A stretch of 64,000 nucleotides of DNA from Spartobacteria bacterium (GTDB taxonomy: Bacteria > Verrucomicrobiota > Verrucomicrobiia > Chthoniobacterales > UBA10450): contig PMSN01000010.1 in NCBI GenBank assembly GCA_003167555.1, positions 16,935 to 80,934 on the forward strand. Direction: 5' to 3'. Under the pieces are notes generated by a model. It did no database searches. It saw only the letters and a program-made list of their open reading frames with translations, and was not told the origin of the DNA. This document shows, one piece after another, positions 11,653 through 20,218 of this stretch. Position 1 is the first letter of the stretch. The number at the start of each line of letters is the position of its first letter. A program made the position numbers and the translations under genes.

Positions 11653-12081
11653 TTGGGCGTTGTGCCGGCCAAGACCATTCCTTCGCGCAACTCGGCCGCG
11701 GTCGAGGATTACCTCGAACGCATCCTGGAACTGATCAACACCAAGGGCTACGCCCGCGTGGTCGATATCGCCACCAGTCTCGCCATCTCGCAGGCCAGCG
11801 TCACCAACATGGTCCAGCGCCTCGACGGCGAAGGACTCCTCCAATACGAAAAATATCGCGGCCTCGTCCTCACGACCGCGGGTGAAACTCTCGCGCGTAA
11901 CATCGCCCGGCGGCACCAGCTCCTGACGGATTTCCTGAAACTCCTCGGCGTCGACGATCGAGTGATCGAGCACGACGTCGAGGGAATGGAGCATCACATC
12001 AGCCCTCCGACTCTGCGTGCGATCGAGGCGCTCACGAATCAACTCAAGCGGCGGCCATCGCTGCGCGCGCGGTTGAAATAG
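11653..12081 (+). CDS. mntR: MntR/DtxR-type metal-dependent transcriptional regulator
   Basis: Manganese-responsive repressor, 142 residues, the length of MntR forms without an SH3-like domain. The N-terminal winged helix is visible (AAVEDYLERILELINTKGYAR, then DIATSLAISQASVTNMVQRL with the wing LLQYEKYRGLVLT), followed by the dimerisation and metal-binding part with RRHQLLTDFLKLLGVD and EHDVEGMEHHISP, which supplies Glu and His metal ligands. The start is uncertain: TTG at 11653 or GTG at 11662. Divergent to mntH across an 80-bp region with two palindromes, which strongly supports its role. Confidence 0.92.
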   Translation: MGVVPAKTIPSRNSAAVEDYLERILELINTKGYARVVDIATSLAISQASVTNMVQRLDGEGLLQYEKYRGLVLTTAGETLARNIARRHQLLTDFLKLLGVDDRVIEHDVEGMEHHISPPTLRAIEALTNQLKRRPSLRARLK

Positions 12082-12099
12082 GGGCGTGGGATCGAGTTT

Positions 12100-12251
12100 C
12101 TGGGTAGCACACCCGCGTCTCGCGTGTCTGGCGATGGCGTCTCGCCATCGCGAACTTCATTAGCGCCGGAAATGAAACCCCACGCCCTGAGCAACACTAT
12201 GCTCGGAATGGAAGTTCGTTTTGGCGAGACGCCGAGATGCGCGCTACCCAG
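12100..12251. repeat. Family B palindromic element
   Basis: The outer arms CTGGGTAGC / GCTACCCAG bracket ~150 bp containing GTCTCGCG(TG) and GGCGAGACGC segments and an inner perfect hairpin GCGATGGCG-TCT-CGCCATCGC. A second copy with the same arms and an almost identical inner hairpin lies at 18191-18302. It occupies the gap between mntR and the FGGY kinase; the 86-residue ORF called there is a by-product. Confidence 0.8.
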
Positions 12252-12312
12252 ACGCCGGATCAAGCGCCAAAAAGCTTTCCCCTGCCTCTCGAACTTCATC
12301 TAATACCGAGCC

Positions 12313-13782
12313 ATGCCGCGCCGTCCGCCGGAATTCCTTGTTCTCGCGCTGGACATCGGAAGCTCGTCCACGCGTTCGGCCTTATTCGATGAAAAAGGAC
12401 GCGTGGTCGCGTCGACCAGCGCGTGCCGGGAATATTCGGTCCGCTACACCGCGGATGGCGGCGCGGAGCTTTCTCCCCTGCTGCTCCGGGGCGCGACTGC
12501 GACCTGTCTTCGGGAAACACTCAAAGCGCGGCGCGATTCTCGTTCGCTGCGACGGATCCCCGTGGTCGCAACGGGCGCTTCCGCGTTCTGGCACAGCCTT
12601 CTTGGCGTCGACGGCAAGGGCCGTCCGATCACGCCGGTGTTTACCTGGGCCGATTCGAGATGCGCGCGGGACGCGGCCCAGTTGCGGGTTGAACTCGACG
12701 AAAGAATAGTCCATGCGCGAACCGGCTGCATGTTGCGCGCTTCGTTCTGGCCGGCAAAACTGCGCTGGCTCCGTCGCACCCAAAGAAGCGTCACCAAACG
12801 CGCGGTGCGCTGGGTCTCGCCCGCTGAGTGGATTTTCGCAGAATTGTTCGGCGTAAGCGGATGCAGTCACTCGATGGCCAGCGCCACCGGACTTTACCAT
12901 CTCCGCGCGAAGCGATGGGACCCGGTTTTATGTGAAGCTTGCGGAATCGAACTCGATCAACTGGGCGAGCTAACCGACGCCGCGCCCGGCGGACCGGCGC
13001 AACTGCAACTGCGCGACACAAAATTTTTTCCCGCCATCGGTGACGGCGCGGCGGGCAATCTCGGCTGCGGCGCGGACCGTGCGGGACGGATTGCGGTCAA
13101 CATCGGGACGAGCGCGGCGGTGCGCATGATGGAGACGAGCGGGGCGCGGCCGGCGCCGTTTGGGTTGTTCCGCTACGCGATCGACCGCGAACGAACTGTT
13201 CTCGGCGGAGCCGTGAGCAACGCCGGAAATCTGCGGCAGTGGTGTTTGCGCGAGCTGCGCCTCAATGAATCCGCTGCGAGCACGGAGAGAATGCTTTCGC
13301 GCACCGCGGCCGCCACCGACGAACTCACGGTTCTGCCCTTCTGGGTGAACGAGCGCGCGCCGACGTGGCCGGAGAATTTGCGGGGCGCTGTCATCGGTCT
13401 GACCCAGGCCAGCTCTGCCGCCCAACTTCTCCGGTCCGCGACCTCGGCGGTTTATTATCGCTTGGGCGAAATCCTCGACCTGATCGAGAGCGCCGCCGGT
13501 CGCTCGAAAGAGGTGATCGTCTCCGGCGGCATTCTCCATTCGGCCGCATCGCTGCGTCTGCTCGCGGATGCAATGGGCCGCGATCTTCGTGTTTCCTCCG
13601 AACCCGAGGCTTCGTTGCGCGGCGCCGCGGTTTATGTTCTGGAAAAACTGGGCTGCAAAGTGGCTCCGCTGCGAAATGGAAACGTCGTGCGACACGACCG
13701 CGCGCTCGCGAAGAAGCATCGCATCCGACGTGAGCGCCAGGTCGCGCTGGAAAAGTTGCTATCGATTAATCTGAACGGATGA
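12313..13782 (+). CDS. FGGY-family carbohydrate kinase
   Basis: Cytoplasmic sugar or polyol kinase, 489 residues, with both halves of the ASKHA fold. The phosphate-1 loop is LALDIGSSSTRSALFDEKG and the catalytic Asp lies in TPVFTWADSRCARDA. The C-terminal domain has AVNIGTSAAVRMM, the GGAVSNAGNLRQW stretch and the adenosine-binding loop VIVSGGILHSAASLRLLADAMG. The substrate cannot be fixed from sequence; gluconate- and xylulose-kinase-like members look similar. It is a single-gene unit after a palindromic element, with no sugar transporter or isomerase nearby to narrow the substrate. Confidence 0.88.
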   Translation: MPRRPPEFLVLALDIGSSSTRSALFDEKGRVVASTSACREYSVRYTADGGAELSPLLLRGATATCLRETLKARRDSRSLRRIPVVATGASAFWHSLLGVDGKGRPITPVFTWADSRCARDAAQLRVELDERIVHARTGCMLRASFWPAKLRWLRRTQRSVTKRAVRWVSPAEWIFAELFGVSGCSHSMASATGLYHLRAKRWDPVLCEACGIELDQLGELTDAAPGGPAQLQLRDTKFFPAIGDGAAGNLGCGADRAGRIAVNIGTSAAVRMMETSGARPAPFGLFRYAIDRERTVLGGAVSNAGNLRQWCLRELRLNESAASTERMLSRTAAATDELTVLPFWVNERAPTWPENLRGAVIGLTQASSAAQLLRSATSAVYYRLGEILDLIESAAGRSKEVIVSGGILHSAASLRLLADAMGRDLRVSSEPEASLRGAAVYVLEKLGCKVAPLRNGNVVRHDRALAKKHRIRRERQVALEKLLSINLNG

Positions 13783-13799
13783 ACACGCGGCAAGCTTTG

Positions 13800-13985
13800 T
13801 CATCCCGCCCTTTCGCTGACACTTTCAATTTCGCCGGGGCGGCAATGAATGGTCAGCACGATCGGGCGGCAGCAAACGCTGCAATCTTCGATCAAGGTCT
13901 GCTCCCTTTGCGACGTGTCGACTTGAAGCGGAAACGTCTCACCGCAATGCGGACAGACGACTTCCGTTTCGTGAATCAGTTCCAT
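13800..13985 (-). CDS. CPxCG-motif cysteine-rich protein
   Basis: Small 61-residue protein from the ATG at 13985 ([18 protein letters not shown]); the track's TTG start adds 11 residues. It matches the Cys_rich_CPXG family: an N-terminal CPHCG and a later CSVCC, four cysteines that would bind zinc, with the conserved [16 protein letters not shown]. The function of the family is unknown. It converges with the FGGY kinase, ending 18 bp past that gene's stop. Confidence 0.85.
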   Translation of the reverse strand: MELIHETEVVCPHCGETFPLQVDTSQREQTLIEDCSVCCRPIVLTIHCRPGEIESVSERAG

Positions 13986-14100
13986 GGCGTTGTTTCCGAC
14001 TCGATTCTTGCACAACAACCGCCGTTGACCAGTGCCCCCAAGAGTCCTCTAGTGACACCATTCTTCATCGACAGGAACAAAGCTCGCCGCCGCTAAACTG

Positions 14101-14598
14101 ATGGAATTCGCCCACAACATCTTCAGCGACGAGAGCCTGTGTCATTGGTCATTCTTCTCGTTCGCTGCACAGGGCCGGGACGAAGCGACCACCGCGGACA
14201 GACCCACTCCCCTGCGCGCCGCATCCCGGACGCGTCCGCTTCGGATTCTCCTGGTGGAAGATCACAAGGACACGCTGCGTTCCCTGAAATTTCTCCTCAC
14301 CCGCCTCGGTCACCAGGTCTTGAGCGCCGAGAACATGACCGAAGCGTTGCGCATCTCCGAGGCGGAACAGTTCGATCTCCTTCTCAGCGACATCGGTCTG
14401 CCCGATGGAAGCGGGCTCGAACTCATCCGGCAAATTCGCCAAAAGCGCGAGGTCAACGCCATCGCAGTGAGCGGCTATGGAATGGACGAAGACATCCAGC
14501 GGAGCCAGGAAGCAGGCTTCTTCGAACACCTGACCAAGCCGATCAGCCTCGATCGCTTGCAGGAAGTGATCGATCGAATCGAGTCGCAGTCGCGCTAG
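14101..14598 (+). CDS. Response regulator, receiver domain only
   Basis: A single CheY-like receiver domain of ~120 residues ([16 protein letters not shown]... to the end) with the acidic pocket ED, the phospho-acceptor Asp in [13 protein letters not shown], the conserved Ser of AVSGYG and Lys in LTKPIS. There is no output domain. The first ~45 residues as called are low-complexity and unconserved, so translation may start later. No histidine kinase is nearby. The 3' end overlaps the convergent CBS-protein gene by 4 bp. Similar stand-alone receivers often follow hybrid kinases; the partner here is unknown. Confidence 0.88.
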   Translation: MEFAHNIFSDESLCHWSFFSFAAQGRDEATTADRPTPLRAASRTRPLRILLVEDHKDTLRSLKFLLTRLGHQVLSAENMTEALRISEAEQFDLLLSDIGLPDGSGLELIRQIRQKREVNAIAVSGYGMDEDIQRSQEAGFFEHLTKPISLDRLQEVIDRIESQSR

Positions 14599-16007
14599 AG
14601 CGCGGCGTCGGATTTTTTCGCCGCGTCAGAAACCGCGGCTTCGTTCACTTTGCGGAAATGCAATTGGCCGACGCGCCGTCCATCGGTGTGGGAAATGGTG
14701 ACGAGATAATTTTCTATCCGCACCTGCTCGCCCTGTTTCGGCAAATGCCCGAGCAAGTGTGTGACGTAACCGCCAATCGTGCTCACGTCGGCGCTTTCCA
14801 ATTCCAGCCCGGCCAAGTCGCGCAATTCGTAAAGCCCGAGCGCGCCGTCGACGGCAAATTCATTTTCGTTGATGGTGCGAAACTCTTCCTTCTCGGTATC
14901 GAACTCGTCCTGGATGTCGCCCACGATTTCCTCGAGCACGTTTTCGAGCGTGACCATGCCGACCGTCCCGCCGTATTCATCCACGACGATGGCGAGGTGT
15001 GCGTGTTTGGTGAGAAAAAGATTGAGCAACTTCTCCAGCGACATCATTTCCGGCACCGGGGTCAGATCGCGCTTGATCCGCAGAAGATCGGGGTGCGGAT
15101 CGCGCATCATCGGGACCAGCTCCTTGATGTGAACGAGGCCGACGGTGTTATCGAGATGCCCGCGGCAGAGCGGAAAACGCGTGTGCCGCGATTCGAGCGC
15201 CTTCTTGACGTTCTCTTCGAATGTTTCTTCGAGATCGAGGAAGACCACTTCGCCGCGAGGCGTCATGATATCGCGCACGACGCGCCGGCGCAGATCGAGC
15301 GCATTCACGAGCAGGTCGCGGCCGAGCGACGACACTTCATCCGATTTCTCGCTTTCATCCAAAATGAGCCGCAATTCCTCCTCGCTGTGCGCGAGTTCCG
15401 AACCCGCGACTGACTTGATGCGCAGCAATTTCGCCAGGAAAAAGTTTGACGATTTATTAAGCAGCCAGATGGCGGGCTTGAAGATTATGTAGAAGACCCC
15501 GAGCGGTCGGGCGAGCAGGAGGGAGACTGACAAGGGATTGCCGATGGCGAGGTATTTGGGTGCCAGCTCGCCGAAGACGATGTGGAGAAACGTGATCCCG
15601 ACGAAGGCGAGCGCGATCGAGATGGTCGAGACGAGGGCAGGCGAATGGACATTCACCAGCGCGAAAGCCGGCTGAAGCAGGCGCGCGAGAAATTGCTCGC
15701 CGATCCAGCCCAGCGCGAGACTGGCCAGGGTAATCCCGAGTTGCGTGGCGGAAAGATAAGCGTCGAGATGCCCGCGGACGTGCTTCGCGAAAATCGCGCG
15801 GAGATTCCCCTCCTCCACCAGGGCGTCGAGCTGGCTGGACCGCACTTTGACGATGGCGAATTCCGAGGCCACGAAAAAAGCGTTGAGGACTACCAGAGCA
15901 AAGATCACCGCCAGTTTGCCGACGATTATCGCCGGGGAATCCCAATGCTCCGAGATCGCTTCGGCCAGGGGGACGGCGGCGAGAAATGGAAGTAGCAACG
16001 AATTCAT
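14595..16007 (-). CDS. CNNM/HlyC-CorC family membrane protein with CBS pair
   Basis: Inner-membrane protein of 470 residues, of the family linked to Mg2+/Co2+ efflux and formerly annotated hemolysin. Order: N-terminal DUF21/CNNM membrane domain with several helices (residues ~25-200, including [19 protein letters not shown]), two CBS motifs ([18 protein letters not shown] and [16 protein letters not shown] with [28 protein letters not shown]), then the CorC_HlyC domain ([17 protein letters not shown]). Transcribed just after rpsN (46 bp gap) on the same strand. The transported ion is not determinable. Confidence 0.92.
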   Translation of the reverse strand: MNSLLLPFLAAVPLAEAISEHWDSPAIIVGKLAVIFALVVLNAFFVASEFAIVKVRSSQLDALVEEGNLRAIFAKHVRGHLDAYLSATQLGITLASLALGWIGEQFLARLLQPAFALVNVHSPALVSTISIALAFVGITFLHIVFGELAPKYLAIGNPLSVSLLLARPLGVFYIIFKPAIWLLNKSSNFFLAKLLRIKSVAGSELAHSEEELRLILDESEKSDEVSSLGRDLLVNALDLRRRVVRDIMTPRGEVVFLDLEETFEENVKKALESRHTRFPLCRGHLDNTVGLVHIKELVPMMRDPHPDLLRIKRDLTPVPEMMSLEKLLNLFLTKHAHLAIVVDEYGGTVGMVTLENVLEEIVGDIQDEFDTEKEEFRTINENEFAVDGALGLYELRDLAGLELESADVSTIGGYVTHLLGHLPKQGEQVRIENYLVTISHTDGRRVGQLHFRKVNEAAVSDAAKKSDAAL

Positions 16008-16053
16008 TTAACGGATGCGAGCCCAGCACCCGAAAACCCGCGACCCGGGGTTC

Positions 16054-16323
16054 CTACCAGCTCGATTTGGTCACACCCGGAATGAACCCGGCCGAGGCGA
16101 GCTCTCGGAAAGTCAGGCGCGAAATCTTGAAGCGGCGAATAAACGCACGACGGCGGCCGCTCACTTCGCAACGATTGACCACCCGCGTGGGGCTGGCATC
16201 GCGCGGAAGCTGCGACAGACCCATGTAATCTTTCTTCGCCTTCAGCTCAGCACGCAGGGCCGCGTATTTTTTCACGGTTGCGCGCTTACGGTTGTTGCGA
16301 TTTATCCAGGACGTTTTCGCCAT
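16054..16323 (-). CDS. rpsN: 30S ribosomal protein S14, zinc-free form
   Basis: Small-subunit protein of 89 residues from the ATG at 16323 (MAKTSWINRNNRKRATVKKY). It shows the S14 signature RCEVSGRRRAFIRRFKISRLTFRELA and ends GFIPGVTKSSW. It lacks the CxxC pairs of zinc-binding S14 and has the longer insert of the C-minus form. It is outside any ribosomal protein operon, here before a CBS membrane protein. Whether the genome also has an S14 in its spc operon cannot be seen; if so this would be the alternative paralogue that many bacteria induce under zinc shortage. No Zur-like palindrome was recognised upstream. Confidence 0.95.
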   Translation of the reverse strand: MAKTSWINRNNRKRATVKKYAALRAELKAKKDYMGLSQLPRDASPTRVVNRCEVSGRRRAFIRRFKISRLTFRELASAGFIPGVTKSSW

Positions 16324-16449
16324 AAAGGAACGCGGAAAGTAGCGAAGAACGCCCGGGATGCAACTTCTTTTCTGGGCGCGGGCGATTTCGACGCGTGGCG
16401 AAGGCATCACACTAAGGACACGAAGGCGAACAGGTTTGCTTCTTTCCTA

Positions 16450-16491
16450 GTTGGACGTTGAGCGTTGGGCGTTGGACGTTGGACGTTGGAC
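16450..16491. repeat. Heptamer tandem repeat (GTTGGAC)6
   Basis: Six consecutive 7-bp units, four exact GTTGGAC and two variants (GTTGAGC, GTTGGGC), end 7 bp before the ATG at 16499. They are in frame with an upstream ATG used by the ORF track, giving a spurious WALDVGRW prefix. Confidence 0.9.
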
Positions 16492-16498
16492 GTTTCCG

Positions 16499-17302
16499 AT
16501 GCTTTCGCTCAAGACCGCCACCTTCCCCTCCTCCGCCGCCGAACTCACTCGCCTTCTAAACGAAAGTCTTGGACACCTCTTTCATCTCGACGCCGATCCG
16601 GTCGGAATTCGCGAAGAATCCTATCCGCATCTCGAGGAACTTAGCGTTTCCCTCGACGGTGCCCGGCTCCGCGACAATTCTCCGCGACCCTCTTCTGCCT
16701 CAGGTGCGGCTACGCCTGCTCTCGAAGTCGATCGGCTGACCCTCAACGCCTCCGCGCTCTCGCTTGGTCCCGCAACCGTCGATGTCTCTCTTGCCGCTCA
16801 AGCAGTCCAATTCGTCCAGACGCCGAACGGCGACGACGAAATCATTCTTTCAATCGAGAGCGCCGCCGATGGCAGGATCGAGATCTCGGCCTCGCCGCCC
16901 GAGCTCGAAGCGGTCATCGCCAAAGTGGCGAAAAACGAAGCGGGCAAGCACGGCGTCACGATCGACAGCGTTGAGCTAAAGTTGCGATCGAAAAGCTCGC
17001 GCTCGCTCGCGGCGGAGGTGTGCCTCCGCGCGTGCAAAATATTTCTCAACGCCTCGATCCGAATCACCGGGCAACTCGATCTCGACGAAGAACTCAACGC
17101 CACAATCTCCGGCCTCGATTGCACCGGCGACGGCGCGATTGCCACGCTCGCATGCGGCGTCCTCAAACCGCATCTGCAAAAACTCGACGGCCGCGAGATC
17201 GCACTCATGTCGCTGCCGCTCGGCGAAGTCCGCCTGCGCGACGTGCAGGTCTCCGTCGGGGACAAGCTCTCTGTCACTGCTCAATTCGGTAAAGTAACGT
17301 AA
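16499..17302 (+). CDS. Hypothetical protein, possible DUF2993/LmeA-like fold
   Basis: 267 residues from the ATG at 16499, chosen because the track's start at 16451 reads through the heptamer repeat. It has no membrane segment or signal peptide. Alternating beta-strand patterns with short hydrophobic stretches (LEVDRLTLNASALSLGPATV, ISGLDCTGDGAIATLACGVL) and the closing motif MSLPLGEVRLRDVQVSVG recall lipid-binding beta proteins of the DUF2993 type, but this is weak. It is followed 61 bp later by a transglutaminase-like gene on the same strand. Function unknown. Confidence 0.7.
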   Translation: MLSLKTATFPSSAAELTRLLNESLGHLFHLDADPVGIREESYPHLEELSVSLDGARLRDNSPRPSSASGAATPALEVDRLTLNASALSLGPATVDVSLAAQAVQFVQTPNGDDEIILSIESAADGRIEISASPPELEAVIAKVAKNEAGKHGVTIDSVELKLRSKSSRSLAAEVCLRACKIFLNASIRITGQLDLDEELNATISGLDCTGDGAIATLACGVLKPHLQKLDGREIALMSLPLGEVRLRDVQVSVGDKLSVTAQFGKVT

Positions 17303-17363
17303 GCTTCGAGCTTGCGATTCCACCCGACACAAGCGACGCGCTTGTGCTATTCTTTCCGCCCCA

Positions 17364-18167
17364 ATGATCATCAAAATCGGCTTCGATATCGAGTTCGAGC
17401 TTCCTGGCCCGACGCCGATGATCTTGATGCTTTACGTGCATCCCTCGCGCCAACGCGACCTGCGCACCGAGGAAAAAATTGCTGTCGAGCCCAACATCCC
17501 GCTGACCGATTTCACCGACCTCTACGGCAACCGTTGCGCGCGCGTCCTTGCGCCGGCTGGCAACGTGCGCTTCTCGCTCGAAGCCCTGATCGAAGACAGC
17601 GGCCAGCTTGACGAACAATGTCCCGACGCCATCCAGCATGCGGTTGAGGACCTGCCGAGTGACACGCTTCCTTTCCTTCTCACGAGTCGCTACTGCGAGG
17701 TCGACAAGCTTTCCGACATTGCCTGGCAGCTCTTCGGCGCGACTGCTCCCGGCTGGCCGCGCGTCAAAGCCATCTGCGATTGGGTGCACAACCACATCAC
17801 CTTTGGTTACCACTTCGCCGATGCCTCCAAGTCCGCCTTCGATGTTTACAATGATCCGCGCGGCGTCTGCCGCGACTTCAGCCACCTCGCTCTCGCCTTC
17901 TGCCGTTGTATGAACATTCCCGCGCGCTACGTCGCCGGCTACATGGGCGACATCGGTGTGCCGGTCGTGCTCCCGATGGATTTCAGCGGCTGGTTCGAAG
18001 TCTACCTCGGCGGTCGCTGGTATACCTTCGATTCCCGGCACAACATTCCCCGCATCGGTCGCATCGTCATGGCCGTGGGCCGTGACGCCGCCGATGTAGC
18101 TATCACGACCAATTTCGGCCGAGCTGTCTTGAAGAAATTCTTCATCATCAGCGACGAAGTCTCGTAG
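17364..18167 (+). CDS. Transglutaminase-like cysteine peptidase family protein
   Basis: 267-residue protein. An N-terminal beta domain (MIIKIGFDIEFELPGPTPMI) is typical of the bacterial transglutaminase-like proteins found with alpha-E and circularly permuted ATP-grasp genes. The catalytic core has the Cys in RGVCRDFSHLALAFCR and the Asp region in GGRWYTFDSRHNIP, preceded by GWFEVYL where the His position is not classical. It has no signal peptide, so it is probably cytoplasmic. The usual partner genes of the family (alpha-E, ATP-grasp) are not in this window. Substrate unknown. Confidence 0.85.
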   Translation: MIIKIGFDIEFELPGPTPMILMLYVHPSRQRDLRTEEKIAVEPNIPLTDFTDLYGNRCARVLAPAGNVRFSLEALIEDSGQLDEQCPDAIQHAVEDLPSDTLPFLLTSRYCEVDKLSDIAWQLFGATAPGWPRVKAICDWVHNHITFGYHFADASKSAFDVYNDPRGVCRDFSHLALAFCRCMNIPARYVAGYMGDIGVPVVLPMDFSGWFEVYLGGRWYTFDSRHNIPRIGRIVMAVGRDAADVAITTNFGRAVLKKFFIISDEVS

Positions 18168-18190
18168 CGTGTGGTGAAACAATGCTCTCT

Positions 18191-18302
18191 CCGGGTAGCG
18201 CACGCGTCTCGCGTGTTGGCGATGGCGTCCCGCCATCGCGGACTTTTCCTGCATGCCGGCGCTGGATAAAGATTGTTTCGGCGAGACGCGTGTGCTACCC
18301 GG
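18191..18302. repeat. Family B palindromic element, second copy
   Basis: The outer arms CCGGGTAGC / GCTACCCGG and the inner hairpin GCGATGGCG-TCC-CGCCATCGC match the copy at 12100-12251; the segments CGCGTCTCGCGTG and GGCGAGACGCG form the middle stem. It fills the gap before the 18352 gene. Confidence 0.8.
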
Positions 18303-18351
18303 AATGCCGCGCCGCGAGAATCTGCTATACGTTTAAACGCCAGGAGGAAAT

Positions 18352-18714
18352 ATGCCTACCCAAGATAAGTGCTGTACGCTTGCCCCTTACTTCAAGGTCT
18401 CGAGTGGCAAGCTGGAAGCCTTCAAGAAACTTTGCGAGCAATTCGTCGCGAAGACGAGCGGGGAAACAAGGTGTCTTTGCTATGGGTTCTGCTTTGACGG
18501 CGACCAGGTTCATTGCCGCGAAGGCTATGCAGACGCTGAGGGTCTTCTGGCGCACTTGCAGAACGTCGGAGCGTTGCTCGAGGAGGCACTGAAGATCGCC
18601 GAGCTCACGCGCCTTGAGATTCACGGCCCCGAAGACGAACTGGTTAAGCTCCGCGAACCTCTCGCTCATCTGAAGCCACAATTCTTCGTCCTGGAGTATG
18701 GTTTCCGTCGTTAA
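18352..18714 (+). CDS. Small protein, possible antibiotic-biosynthesis-monooxygenase (ABM) fold
   Basis: 120 residues with a strong Shine-Dalgarno (AGGAGGAA, 4 bp before the ATG). The pattern of a beta-strand start (CCTLAPYFKVSSGKLEAFKKL), a middle REGYADAEGLLAHLQNVGALLEEAL helix, a return LTRLEIHGPEDELVKLRE and a last strand FFVLEYGFR fits the dimeric ferredoxin-like ABM fold seen in putative quinol monooxygenases. No cofactor site is needed in that fold and none is visible. The gene is 12 bp before a DUF6438 gene on the same strand, probably co-transcribed. Confidence 0.7.
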   Translation: MPTQDKCCTLAPYFKVSSGKLEAFKKLCEQFVAKTSGETRCLCYGFCFDGDQVHCREGYADAEGLLAHLQNVGALLEEALKIAELTRLEIHGPEDELVKLREPLAHLKPQFFVLEYGFRR

Positions 18715-18726
18715 GCTGCCTTCGCG

Positions 18727-19179
18727 ATGAAGACAATGAAATCGATCAGATTACTCGTTATCGTAGCCGTCTGCCTTCTGGCCGGAGTTGGAAGAGCCGA
18801 GGCGCAACTAACCAAAATCAGCTTGGAGCGCACTCCGTGTTTCGGAACGTGTCCGGTTTACAAACTGACAGTCCATAGCGATGGGAAGGTGGAGTACGAA
18901 GGGAAGGAGTACGTGAAGGAGAAAGGGTCACGGAGCTCGAAGATCGACCAAAAGCTTTTCCTGAGACTTATGAAGAAGGTCGACGCAATCGGATTCTTCA
19001 AACTCAACGATCGCTATGAAGGCCGCGTGACTGACCTCCCCACTCGAATTACGACGGTAACCAAAGGCGATGTTTCAAAAACGGTGAGGAACTACTACGG
19101 AGGTCCAAAGGGGCTGCGCGACCTTGAGCAGTTGATTGACGAAGTGACCAACTCAGCGCAATGGACCGGCGTTCACTAG
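18727..19179 (+). CDS. Secreted DUF6438-type protein
   Basis: 150 residues with an N-terminal signal peptide (MKTMKSIRLLVIVAVCLLAG, cleavage likely after AEA). The mature part starts ISLERTPCFGTCPVYKLTVH, with the paired cysteines and the DGKVEYEGKEYV strand diagnostic of DUF6438, a family without known function. Probably periplasmic, with one disulfide. It follows the ABM-like gene by 12 bp. Confidence 0.8.
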   Translation: MKTMKSIRLLVIVAVCLLAGVGRAEAQLTKISLERTPCFGTCPVYKLTVHSDGKVEYEGKEYVKEKGSRSSKIDQKLFLRLMKKVDAIGFFKLNDRYEGRVTDLPTRITTVTKGDVSKTVRNYYGGPKGLRDLEQLIDEVTNSAQWTGVH

Positions 19180-19229
19180 GACACCGATGGTCTTATCAAA
19201 AGATGACAGCCTCTTCCGATAAAAGATCT

Positions 19230-20198
19230 TCAGTCGCCGATTAACTCGGAGAATTTCTTCAGATCGATGTTGCCGCCGGAGACGATGGAGACGATCGGGC
19301 CCTGGCCTGCTTTGCCCGTCAATGCGGCCGCGAGCGGCAACGCTCCCGCGCCTTCGGAGATGATTCTTGCCTTTTCCGCCATCAATCGCATCGCCTTCTT
19401 TGTTTCCTCCAGCGTGACGACGATGTAGCCGTCCACGACTGGTTTCATCCGGTCCCACATCCGCGGGAAAACGCTCTGGCCGCCCGCGCCGTCGACGAAG
19501 GATTGTTTCCAGTCCTTAAACACTTGGGGCGATCCTTTCGCGAATGACAGCGCGGCCGGAGCAGCCGTTTCCGGTTCCGCACCGCAGATTTTGATGTCCG
19601 GTCTGAGCGCTTTGATGGCGCTGCCGACACCGGTGATGAGTCCGCCGCCACCTATGCTGGCGATAACCGCGACTGTGTCGGGCGCGTCTTCCAGGATCTC
19701 GAGGCCCATCGTCGCGTGACCGGCGATGAAGTTATGATCGTCGAATGGATGCACGAATGTTCCTTCGACGCCGGGAAAGGAACGTTCGTCGAGAGCTTTC
19801 CAAGCAACCTCATAAGGAACGGGAACGAGCTTCGCGCCGAGTGCTTTCATTCGCTCCACCTTCGAAGCCGGCGCCGTCTCGATCACCACGACGGTGCACG
19901 GAACGCCCGCGCGTCGCGCAGCGTAAGCCACGCCTTGCCCTGCGTTTCCCGCGCTAATCGTCCAGACGCCGCGTTTACGTTCGGAGTCGGATAACATCGC
20001 GACGGCATTCGCCGCGCCGCGCAACTTGTAGGCGTTGATCGGCTGAAGGTTCTCCAGCTTGAGCCGGACGTCGGGATAGCCCGGGCCGAGTTCGAGGCGA
20101 ATGAGCGGCGTGCGGACAATAGTATCTGCTATCCGCGCTCGAGCTTCCCTTATCTCAGACAGTTCTATGGGACGGACAGCTTCAAGAGTCGTTGGCAT
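19230..20198 (-). CDS. PLP-dependent threonine/serine dehydratase
   Basis: Fold-type II PLP enzyme of 322 residues, predicted to deaminate threonine (to 2-oxobutyrate) or serine. The Schiff-base lysine lies in INAYKLRGAANAV, the asparagine-containing loop is SAGNAGQGVAYAAR, and the phosphate-binding glycine loop is SIGGGGLITGVGSA. It has no C-terminal ACT regulatory domain, so it resembles catabolic (TdcB) or serine-racemase-like forms rather than full-length IlvA. It starts 20 bp after the LptF/G permease stop on the same strand and may be co-transcribed with it, although the functions are unrelated. Confidence 0.88.
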   Translation of the reverse strand: MPTTLEAVRPIELSEIREARARIADTIVRTPLIRLELGPGYPDVRLKLENLQPINAYKLRGAANAVAMLSDSERKRGVWTISAGNAGQGVAYAARRAGVPCTVVVIETAPASKVERMKALGAKLVPVPYEVAWKALDERSFPGVEGTFVHPFDDHNFIAGHATMGLEILEDAPDTVAVIASIGGGGLITGVGSAIKALRPDIKICGAEPETAAPAALSFAKGSPQVFKDWKQSFVDGAGGQSVFPRMWDRMKPVVDGYIVVTLEETKKAMRLMAEKARIISEGAGALPLAAALTGKAGQGPIVSIVSGGNIDLKKFSELIGD

Positions 20199-20218
20199 CG
20201 TGGTCTAATTCTAACCAG

